DNA of 64,000 bases, taken from positions 186,001 through 250,000 of the forward strand of contig JBAJFE010000039.1 in the NCBI GenBank assembly GCA_037903355.1, written 5' to 3'. The notes below the pieces were generated by a model that was given only the letters and a program-made list of their open reading frames with translations, did no database searches and had not been told where the DNA came from. The position numbers and the translations under genes are program-made. Of this stretch, positions 36,801 to 48,800 are shown one piece after another (the first letter of the stretch is position 1; each line of letters begins with the position of its first letter). The stretch is from Trichuris trichiura (Eukaryota > Nematoda > Enoplea > Trichinellida > Trichuridae).

Positions 36801-39800
36801 CAGCGAAAAGGAGAAAGATAATTTTGAATCGGAGTTGAAGCTTTTTATTGTCAACAACTTTCCCTTGAAAAGTTCAGAATTTGAACCAGATACTGCGAAA
36901 TTCAAAGAATACGTAACCACTTGCGAAAGGGTCTGTTTTGCCTTTTCTTTTATGGTTTGCATTCTCCTAAATTTAGTTTTGCGATGCTTTCGCTAGCACC
37001 GGCTGTTTCGCAGTTCTAGATCTGTTGCTCATGGTCGTTTGTCGCGAAGAGAAGCATCCAGTTATTTCTTACTTGCACAATAGTTTCCGTTACTTCGTCC
37101 ATAGGTGAGAGGCTTAGTCATGTTACAATCTTTTATGAAAAAAGCTCATTTTATTCTCGTATGCGTTTTAAATTTTTTTGTGCTTAGCATTAATAAGCAG
37201 TTAGCAGTGGATGCCTCAAAGATGCAGAGGCAAGAACCACGTTTTTGCCAGATATGTTCATTTCTTATGTTTACTTTGTAGTTAGGACTGTTGTAGGCTA
37301 AATTTCTAATCTTTACAATGTGGCAATTCTAGAGCCCTCTGTTCATTGCGTTTGCCAAAATTACAGCAGTTTATTCGCAAACGTAGCAACCGGAAGTTGC
37401 GTAAAAGCGTAATGTTTTTGTTTCAATTGCTGCATTTTATTATAAATATTTTTCCTATACAAATGGTAGACACTGAAGCTTCGTTGAGCATATGCTTTTC
37501 AGCGTTCGACCTTCTTCCGTAAGTGCAGTGGGAGATAAGCTTTATTCCATGTTTTTGGATGAGGCACAGTGCCCTTCAGAGGACTATCGTTGCTCGCTTT
37601 TCGATGTTTTCCTTCTGCCCTTGCTAGAAAGTATGGACGCCATTACCTTGGAAAACTTTGCCTGCTCACACATACTATCCATTGTGTCTACGCTTTCTGA
37701 AACAGACCTAAGCGTCCGTTTGTAAATTATTTGTATCCGTTGTGATATGTATACTTTCAGCCTATTCATCAACTTTTCGAAAGACAGGTGGTTATGAAGA
37801 CTGGTTGTTACAATATATGTAGCTTGCTGTACGCTGTGTTGTCTCTTGAGCAACTTAAAGGTCGACTCAATGATACATTTTGTCAAAGCAAGAGCTTGGA
37901 CAAAACGGAATTGATAAAGAAAATAGTTTCGTAAGTTTCTTAGCCAGGTAGTCTGATTTTGCAAATTTTCAAGTAGGAATTCTTATTCGAAATCTAAATG
38001 GTTGAAACGCTCATTAAATGCGGCTTTTTCGGTGAAGCTTTGATGATCAGTTAATATTACTTAGGGATTTATGATTTTCGAGGGATTGCATAGGCACCTC
38101 TTAAATTTCAGGGACACTGGCGTTAATTGACTAGATGGAATGTGTTAGGTGATTGGTATATTAATTTTAACTATTCAGTCGGAGAGCTGTGGTGACGCCC
38201 CAATGACTGAAGTTTATGTCCTATCGTTTTAAGACTTTGATCTCCCAATTTAATGGTCGCATAGAACTTTTAGTTACAAGCTAAAAGTTCTATGCGTAAT
38301 TGATTGTTGCAACGAAAGGTCACTTCCATTGCGTGATACATTTTGCATATTTGGAGAAATACGCCTTAAACTCTGTTAGCAGTGTTAACCTAATCGTTTC
38401 ATGCAAGATAAGAGTAAAAGCAGAGCTCCCAGAACGGCATATTTAAATAGTCACTGTAATCGTCTTAGCATTGAAAACTAATCCAGAAAATTCTGAGAGC
38501 TCTGTTGATACCAATCTACTTTTAACGGATTTCGGCCGTATTTCTCTTCAACGCCGTATGTTGTCAGAAGTCCAGCATTCGGAGCAAGAAACTTTGGATA
38601 AATCAGCTGCTGCCCAGTTGATCATTGTCGCACGTTATAGGCTTTCGGTAGCATCGAGAAGGCAGCTTTTACCAACGGGAACTTTGCGCGCCAAGTCTTG
38701 GAAATTACGTTGCGCAGCTCACAACTGCGTTGCTTCGGTTGTTATGAAAACGCAAACTCAGTTAAAGCACTTTGAGGGCTTCATTTTTTCCGAAGTTCGT
38801 CGTCTACTAATGGAGCACATTGCAGTTTAATAATTTCTCGTATTATAGTGTTTCGATTACATAACCGATAGCGAATTCAAGTATGAATTTGGCGAATATT
38901 CTGTAGAGGAAGTAGGCTTCAAATTTTTACCTTCAGCTTTCACTAGAGAGCGCTCATTTTCAGAAGTCTGATGCGCAACCGAGCGAAGACAGTTCAAGTT
39001 CAAACCTCATATCTTACGAGAAGGTGTCTTCCGTTAGTAAGCAGACTTTATTGGAGAGCAGTTTGGCTCCGACAATTACGCGATTCGATTTCACTGAATC
39101 TTACGAGCCGATTAATACCGAAGGTCGTCCGACGGTGCGATATGGCCAAATCATTTTGCTCATGGTCACTCGAGACATATTTTAGGTATCTTCCTATGAG
39201 CGTCCATCGGTCAAAACCGACGCTGTGGACTTACATCCTTGCATGGCTTCAATGGTTTCAGTCATTCAATACGTAACCGAAAAATTTGTCAGTGTCAGCA
39301 CTGAGGTGGGTATGGGAGAATAGAAGTATCTTTCAAAAGATTAGCTTGCATAAAGACGAATACCTAATTACATTTGTGTACATGCAGAAATAATCTAGGT
39401 TTCTTAATTTTTTATCCGTTCTCTTTTTGAGGCAATGCAAAAGGGTATGCGCTTGGTAAGAATGCATACAAATTTGTGAGCAAGCTTGGATATTTTTTTT
39501 ATTGCAGCATGTAGATTTGCGAACTGCTACTCTGAGCATTAACATTAAACTATATATTTTTTTCGTGTAATCTTTGCGTCTTTTAGAAAGACAGTATGCC
39601 ACGTTGGATGCTTTCGATGAAGGATTTCATGCAGTTTGGCTCAGTGAATGTTAAGATATTCATTGCCAAGCTTCTGATCAAATTAAAACAGGCTAGAATC
39701 TTTTTTCTTTCTTCGTAACGGGTTTTTTAAATTTTTATTATAAAATTTTCGCGGGATTTTCTAACCCGTTGTTCATTACACGTTTATTTAAAAAACGTTA

Positions 39801-42800
39801 ACGGAGCTTTCGGGTCTCCGCTGGACCTGTCATCAGCGTAGGGGTCCAGCGGAGACCCGAAAGCTCCGTTAACGTTTTTTAAATAAACGTGTAATGAACA
39901 ACGGGTTAAAAAATCCCGCGAAAATTTTAAAATACAGGTTAGAACCTTTTTCCCAAGAAACTTGTTATTTGGAGTTTTACTGTAGATATTCCGTCCATAT
40001 TCTAATGAATGGTTCGACGCAATCGCGCAGCTTATCTTGAACGACCAGTTTGGAGAAGCGGGCGTCCATTACTTCCGCTTTGACCTTCTTCTTATCCTTC
40101 TGCAGTGGATTTCGGAGGGACACTTTCAGGTATGACTGGCGAAGCACTTTTGTATGTTCTAACTCAATATTTTCGGTAAAAGCTTTCCGCGACAAGTTCA
40201 AAAGCATTATGTAACAGGTTGCTTGAGTACTGTATTCAGTACTCATGGTCAGAAAACTATCTTGTGCGAAAACGTAACCTTCGCTTGGTGGAAACTATGG
40301 TTGATATTCTGAAAGACGCCGTAACTATGGACATGAAGTGAGCTTTCCCAATAACAGGCCACATTTAAGCTGTTTGAGTTTTAGAATTTTGTTTGCTCAT
40401 TTGAGTCTGACCGAAATGGATAACGAAAACGCATTTGGCATTACTCTGCTTCAGTCGGTGCTGAAAAATATGAAGAAACCATGCAAACTTTGCGAGGAAG
40501 TTGAGAATAATTACCAGTATTGTCCGAAATCATATTTATGTAGGTATTAACCTTTTACTTTCAGCATTTTTCTTTATATTATCAACAAGTTGTCTTCAAA
40601 ATATGCAAAAATCTATAAGCCGGCAGCTTACGTCAGTGGTTTAACTCTGCGTTCACTGTCTGAGGTTACAAAAAGTCCACGCGTAAGGAGGGCGATAGAT
40701 GTTTTCGCTTTATTGCAGACAGACGGAGGATCTTTCAGAGACATGTTGCATTCTGCTATTGTTAAAATAACCGGCACAACATCGGACAGAAGCAAGTTCT
40801 TACTATGCTTAAGCGAAATAAACAAAAATGAGACCTCATTTGTCGATGGGTAAGCAGATTAGGAAATTAAGAGTTCAGCTTTCAGTAATTTGTCCTGTTT
40901 TCTTCTTAGCTTTTTCGCTGAGTTGCTGAGCAGATTGCCTATGCTGCACGGACGTCTGAAAGCGTTGTGCTTGGAAATATTCATTTCATTTGTTGACAAA
41001 AGAAAAGACCTCTTTGTTGATCTAAAAGGACACGGTTTTCTTGAGACTTTCTCTTCGCAGTTTGTTTCCTTTTATTTAATGTCCTTTGCTGGCTAACCTT
41101 TTGCTCTGTAGTGACCACGAGTGTCAGTTGGTTTCGATCAAGCTGCTCCAATCCTTACTCCCGCAGTTGTCCGTCACCCAAATTGAGGAAATCGTGCACG
41201 TATTATTTTCTTTCGTTAAGCATCCGTTAGTTTCCTGTCGTCGCCGCTTGGCAGAGTTGTGCTGTTCAATGATTGACAAACTAAGGTATGACTTTACCAT
41301 TACTCCTTTCTCTAGTTCTTTTATTGTCCTTAAGCGGGATGGACTCATCTAACCTGAAAACAAAAACCGCGCTGGATTCCCTTACCGAGTATTCATTATC
41401 CCTTCTGGCAGACAAGGAAGAGTCAGTTCGGTCAGTGAATACCAAATACTTTAGAATTTTGTAAACTCCTGTCTGTAGAAAGATCGTTTTCTCATGGTGG
41501 TGCGAAGAAAAGCGTTTATCTTTTCGTTCCGCTGCTCGTCTGGAAAATATCCTTTCCTTGTATTCCCATTCGCCTGGCAAAGATTTCTTGGGACAGGCAA
41601 CAAGCTTCATGTTTGACTTGAGCAGCCGCAGTCCTGACTTCAATCGCCCCTTATATGATCGTCCTCTGGAAGACTGTGACTTTGAGGTATGTGTTGCTTG
41701 GAATTCTGGCAAGTTCAAAATAAAAAGTTGAACTTTAAGGATATGCACGTGCCCACGCATTGGCGTAGTCGTTACGCGCAATTCGAAATTCCAACCTTTT
41801 TGAGTTTGACGAAACCGTTGGAAAAGGTCCTTCATGCACAAGCCACCCCAGGCGAAAAGGAGATGGGCCTTACTCGGTCAACACAACTTTCTACAAGCGC
41901 TTGGCCTATGCTGACACCAACAGCAGATGAAGGTATATAGAATTTGCATAAGCTTGTATCTGCATGCTCTCTTCCTATTCTTTTCAGCCGTTCCGCCAGG
42001 TTCTCTTGGTAAGTCCATTGAGACATACGGATCCGTGTGGAATGAACTTTCCGGCAACCTTGAACCGGATGGTGCCGCTGGTATGCAAGTTGCGGGAAGT
42101 CGCGTATCATTAGAATATGACGTTCCTGAAGGTCTTCATTGAACGTTAATTCCCATGTTACTGCAGGTTGCTTTATTTTAGGATCTATCGGCAGGGACTT
42201 CAAACTTTTGAAGCGCCGAATTTTGAAAGACACTGAACAGAAGGAGTTCTACGCTAATCTGGGCAAGCAGCAATATCTAAAGCGTCAGGTCTGTCTGTTG
42301 AACATGAAATTGCTGCGAACGAGTCCGTAGAGCCGTATTTTTACTTACGAACCGATAGCTTTGAATATTAGTTGTTTTTTCACAGACTTAGCGTAACTTC
42401 ATTTTTCTAGTTAACAGTTTTGTACCGTGTAGACACCTCCTTTAGTTTTCAAATGCTAGAAACACTATTTCCTGATTAGTTCTGGTGGCTAAAAAACGTT
42501 TACTAGCGTAAAGCGAACAACTTAAGCAAAAGCACGAGTATACCGAAGCTTTCAAAAGTTTTTTGCGACGCTCATATGTTGGCAGGTGTTCTTTGCTTTG
42601 CGTTGAGAAATGTTTTTCTGATTATGAAAACTAGTTAAGAAGCAGTGTTCTTGGCGATTGTAGACTCCCTGAGCGCCTACAGTGTACAAAACCGTTAACT
42701 GGAAAGATGACTTTACGGATCGATTTAGCGAAAGGTCTGAAAGATAACAATGTACTTTTTGGTCATTTAAGTAAATTAGTCAATTTTGACAAACGAGAGA

Positions 42801-45800
42801 ACTCCATAAATAGAAGTGAGGGCTGTCTCCTCTTGAATTCTGTCTGATTAAAGGAGATCCTGCCTTTGATTTTTTTGAAAACGTTCTCTCCATGAGCCTC
42901 ATGTAAGTTAATTTGTTTCTTTCATTTTTGCTTGCTTTTAATGCTTTAGGCAGCGGAAGTGCTTCTGTTTAGAGACTGGCCGCCGAAGCAGCTAAAATCA
43001 AGGAATACGAAGTAAAGTTGCATAGAACCTATAGACGCGGAGATTTTCCGGATATTCAAATTCCACACTCTGCCATCATTGCGACCCTGCAAGCAGTTGC
43101 TCAGGTTCATTGTTGTTGCTTCTTTTTAATAATATTTGCGATGCATCTGGCGCCGTGTCTGCTTTCAGCTTGATGGAACTTCCGCTGGTCTTCTTTTCGA
43201 AGCGATTATGTGCGGTTTGTCAGAACATATTTCTTGCGACAAACAACGGGACGATTCGATCAATTTCTTCGGAACAATCAGTGCTCGCATTGCGGACATT
43301 TTTACTTGCATGTCGAATTACTACAGACCGTTGGTTTCCTGCCTTATAGTAATCTATATGTACTTCAGTTTTTCTTTTTTAAACGCAGCTTTTGTGCACA
43401 GAACTATTTATACCGTTTCCACGATTTCGTCACCTTCAATCCGGAACATGTTGTACACACAGCGTTGATGAGCGGCCAACCTGACTGCGGCATACTTCTG
43501 CTAGAGCGATATGTAGAAGACCGTAAAATATTAGCTCCTTTGTCTAAGCGCCAGAAGAAATCATTAGGGGACAGCGGTTCTAACGAGTCCCTGGAAAATG
43601 TTTGGATCTGCTTGGGAAGGTGTCGTCGAAATTTTATGCGTGAACTTTCGTTCATGAACAGTTTCTGCTTAGGCTTTACAAGGCTTTGGGAGGCCTAGAA
43701 AACCTGAGGACAATTTTTGAAGACCATTTGAAAGCATCCGAATGCACAAAGTTAGCGTTGAAGCTGGAGTATGCGGGTAATTACGAAGAAGCAATATCAG
43801 TGTATACAGATGTAATGTTGACAAAGTGCTTTAACTTCATCGTTATCCATTAGCTTGCTGATTTAGGCTTTATCAGAAATTGATGGTAATAATCAAAATT
43901 CCTTGTACTTGGCTGAAACGGAATTGTGGGAAGAATCGAGGCTTGAGGTTAGTTCTTCTGTCACTGCACGTGATATGATTTCTATTTTTAACCAGTGTTT
44001 GAATGAATTGAGCAACTGGAAACAAATGGCCTCTCTGATACCGTGCTATAACGAAGCTGGGCAGCCACAATACGATGAAATATGGAGAGACGATTATTCG
44101 ATTGTATGTTACGTCGGTGTGGCTGTCTGTTCGCATTATTTTCATGCTGGCAGGACTTTCATTTACCGCTTTTGCTTCGTTCGAACATAAAGCTGATGAT
44201 GTCAGCCTCCGAGACATTCCGTGAAGAGTTTATTTCCTTCATCGAGCGCGGCGAAGCGGACGAAGCGAACAGGCAAATTCTGCTGGTTGGTTCGGGTTGT
44301 AGACGAAGGCGCTATTGCTTTTCACTGTTTTCAGAGTCGACACGCCAACTGCCTTACCTTGTTAAGTATTTTGCATCGCGACTGCGTAAAGGCAAAGTAC
44401 CTGACCCACATCGCCTTTGATACGATGTTGATGGTGCTCTGAAGAATAAAAGTGTCCATAACTGTATTATTTATTTTTTATAGTCTTATCCATCGTTGAG
44501 AGTGACCGACCTGCAGGCCAGAAGCCAAGTAATTCAAAACATGCACGTTCTGGCTGAAATGTTGGGTTACGTTAAGCTTGCAACTTCCGGTATGTAGGCA
44601 TCGGCTAAGAGCATTGTAGAATATTAGCTTCACCATTTTCAGAAAAAATTACAGCTCCTCAAATTTCCACTTTATGCTCATTGTGGGAAAACAGCAGCAC
44701 AGACCTTAGAACATACAGTATTTCAACAGTGGATGATCTCGTTTGCAACAGGTACGCATGTCTCTTGCGTTTATGTAAAAATGTTTGAAAATCGGGGTCA
44801 TTTGTCTTGTAAACTCTTTTTGTGAATTGCCTTTATTTCTATTCGACCAGCGGAAAACTTTCTTTCAGAAATTTGTTCATTGACTTGCTAGTAGAAACTG
44901 CAGGCAGCGAGTTGACCCCCGCGGAAGTGATACATCCTTCGCTAGCGCATTTTAAAATGCAGTACAGGTTCCAATACGTCAAACATGCTGTGCACCACAG
45001 GAACTATGCTGTGGCGTTAAGTCAGTTGGAAGAAGCAAGGAAGGTAATTTGTTTATGCAAGCTATGCATTCCTTGCCATGTTTGTTTCATCCTGCATTAT
45101 TGATGTTTTTTAAAACGGACTTGCTTGAATTCTCTCTGCAAGCTTTTTTAGTGCTTCGTTCGACGGCTATCCATGCTTGTAATACATATACGAACTAGTA
45201 TGCCGCCGTTGAAATGAAGCTTGCTTAAAACAGACTGGCGGACACTAATCGTTTATCTGCCTGCAAAAATTGATATGCATTAATCAGTTTCTCCTGCTGC
45301 TGTTTCTTACGAAGCAAATTTGAATCTGAAGAAGAGGATATGTCATGCAGAACCCAAAAAAGGAGCTGATGGGGACAGGCTGAAAGGATCGAATAAATAA
45401 ACCAATAAGCTAAGAGTAAACATGAGTAGAGCAGGGTATTTCTGTTGGAATGAGGAAAGAGGGGGATAAATGATGGTGGAAGGCAAAAGAAAAAGTTCAG
45501 CTTACAGTTTCTTATCCAGGACTACGTGGGTTCGGAAGTGCTCTGCGAATACTTTTTTTGGTTCTTTGAAATATCTCTTATTGTTGTGGAGGTTTGTATT
45601 TATTGTCTGTAATGGGTGTACGCATTTCATTCAACCACTGATGCTAAGCCAGTTAAATGTTATCGATGAAGCAAAGTGTGTTTGTTTGCACAGATATCCA
45701 CTGAAGACGAACTTCTTCTACTGGAATTGGAGAATTACGAGGCATATTCAATATGTCAAATCGTGAAGGACAGAACTGTGTGCTTGGAAAAAAAGGTGCA

Positions 45801-48800
45801 GCTGTTTCAAAGAGCTGTTGACTTATTCAGTGCGCTTGCTATCGAGGTAGGATACTTTTCAAGACTGCAGTTTGTAATGTTGTAGAAAGTTGTGAAATCG
45901 ATCGCGAAACTCTCGCTTGCTACGGACACTTGGCTTCGGATCATATTACCCTCAAAGCAGTGCTGTACAGCACAATTGCAGATTGTTTCTTGAAACGTTA
46001 CAAGTTGGAAAATCATTTCTTGGAGCGACTCGAGCACTTTGTTCGGCGGTCTATTATAGGAGCTGAGACTTCAAATTTTCTAAGTGTACGATGTGACCCT
46101 TCAGAGTTCATTCTGCCTTTCGGTTTTCGCGCGCATTTGTAACGTGATCTTATTTCAGACTGCCGACTATCTGTTTTGCAACGCATTTACTTTGCTGAAG
46201 GAGGCTGCAAGTATCTCCGCTAAAAATGGAACGACTTTCAAGAACTTCATTGAACCTAACCTAGTGATGGCCGAAATGTGCAGTGGAGTTCTATATACCC
46301 TTGAAGAAGGCAATCAATCAATGCTGTGTGTTTTGCGTGTTTAAAATGGTGACAACTTGATTCCAGAGCCAAACTTTTCAAGAACTTTGACTGCCGCACA
46401 GTGCAGCAGTTTTGTTGTCAAAGCTATCCTTAGCGCTTTGAGGAATGGTCTTAAAAAGGCTCGCCAGCTTTTCCCGCGCCTTTTATCAGTAATGGAGCAG
46501 TATCCGGATTGTAGGGCAACTTTCCTGAAAGAGGTATTTGTTTCTCTCACGCTGCTCCGCTGTGTCTGCAATTCCGTTTCAATTGCTGCAGAGCCAACAG
46601 GTGCCAACATGGCTGTTTTTGGGTTGGTTAGACCAAATATTGGTTGTTTTCAATTCCTCTTGGGGCTATTGCTTTACAGAAGTCTTGAATCAAATAGCCG
46701 ATGATTATCCGCAGGTATTTGTTGTTTTCTATCCCAACTTCTGCTCAGTTAAACTTATAGGCGTTGATATATCCTTTATCGTTGGCTATTGCCCATAAAT
46801 GCCCATCACCCTTGTGCTACGAGATGCTTATGGAGAGGTGAAACAAAATATTTTCGCAATTTCTGTGAGAAATTAAGCTCTGTAGGCTAAAAGCTAACCT
46901 AAAATGCAGTACGGCTATATACGATTTCGCGGAATCCTTGATGCTGCTATCCCATCCGGATGTAATGCTGCGGGTATGCAGTAATACGCTTCAGTTCTTC
47001 ATTTTTTTAGTCAGCTTTTGTAGGACGCTTTTGAAGAGCTGGAAAGTCTCACTGTAAATTATGGCGGGAAGCCGGAGAATGAAACCGCGCTCAACATAGC
47101 TAAAATTGGCTCACGCCTCCTGTTGTCAGGTTAGCCTGATAATATGTTTCGTGGATGCATCGAGTTGAATTCTTTTAAGACTACAAACCTGATGCATTAG
47201 GATCAATATGGAAAAAATATCTAAAAGTAAAGTTGCTCTCTATTTTTACTTAACATCCACGAACGTTTTAGAAGTATGGGTCAAGGCTTGAACAATTGTT
47301 CATTGAACGTGCTGTTACAGTTGACGCCTCGTGGCTTGAAGTTGTTGTTACGAAATAATTGCTTTTTGCATAAATCAATTTTTAATCACCCAGGATACAA
47401 AACAAACTCTGCTTGAAATGCTAGAAGACACGAGAAGAGCCTTTGGAATAAAGTACTGCTCTGACTCCCTTTACGATTATTCTGTATGGCTGCATCAGTA
47501 TAATTCCATGGACAGCGGAATTAACCTTGAGATACCTGGTATTTATTTATGCTTGTTTTTTTATACCTTGACTTAACGATTCTGCGTTTCACTTTTCAGG
47601 ACAGTATACTGGTGATCAAAAGCCAATGCCTGATCGTCACGTTTGTATAAACAGTTTTGGCTCCAAGGTAAGGCATCTTTGTCGTTGTTTCAGTAGGTTC
47701 TGATCGTGATAAGACATACGCAAAAATCTTTCTGTTATTGTTTTTGGTTTTTCTTTTCAACGTTCGATGACAGACTGCACGACAATGCGTAGTGTTTGTA
47801 TCACTAAAAACAGATTGCTGACCAATTGAAGCTTGAGCAGCTCTGTTGGCAGAAAGCAGGTAATATTACAACATAAGGTAATACAGAGCTTTCAAAAAAC
47901 TGCTCATCTGCTGAAGAAATGCCGTCATCAACGTGAAGCAGTGACGAAACCACGTTAATTGAGGTTACAGTACGTCCTTGAGAATCACTGAATCTTCAGC
48001 GAGTTTCTGACTTTTCGCGGACCAAAGAAGCATTAAAAGTAGAAATAAAGCTATATCGATCCGTTAGAAAACAACCAATATCCAAACTCATCTTTTGTCT
48101 TTCATAAATAAGTGTGCAGATGTAAACGAATTTCAATTGGATTTCTGGCAGAACTTTATTATTTATATTCCCATAAGTAAGGGACTGTTAACAGCATTTT
48201 GCTAGTCATGATGACGATATCCTGACCTTATCCCTAGTATCTCCATAAGTTTTAATTTGTTTTGAAGTTTTGATACAGAGTGTTTGTAAACTGAAAATGA
48301 ATTTTTTTAAAAATTAATTTTCTAGTTGCAACTTGTCTCTTCGCTTCGCAAGCCGAAGGTGATTAGCATACATGGAAATGATGGTCACAGGCATAAATAT
48401 CTTATAAAAACTGGCGAAGACTTGCGCCAAGATCAGCGCATTCAGCGTCTATTCAAGCTGATGAATTGCACTTTTGAAATAGGACAAAATGGCAACGACT
48501 GCAAATTGCAGGTTCGAACATACGACGTGATACCGCTGGGATTACGGTGAGGAAATGAAGTTTATTTTTCGAATAGCATATGCTAATTTACAGCGTTGGC
48601 ATGATTGAGTTTTTGCCAAATGTGGTTGCGCTAGAAACGTTTTTCCTTTCCTCCGCCGACAGACAAAAGTACCAAACTCTAGCGTAAGTTGCGGACGCAG
48701 GTTATTTAGTTTGAAAATGGAATACAGCTACATGGCTAACATTGTCGGATAAAGACTAGGTGAATGCACCGACGGCTTTTTGTCATATGAAATCATTTAG

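Noticed and set aside
41281..42233. Long minus-strand frames (186 and 133 codons)
   Set aside because: They lie antisense to DNA-PKcs exons that match the known protein on the plus strand.
48760..48800. Acceptor at 48759 for the DNA-PKcs kinase exon
   Set aside because: It gives the wrong phase after the exon ending at 48683. The acceptor ending at 48800 restores a continuous frame through to the stop.
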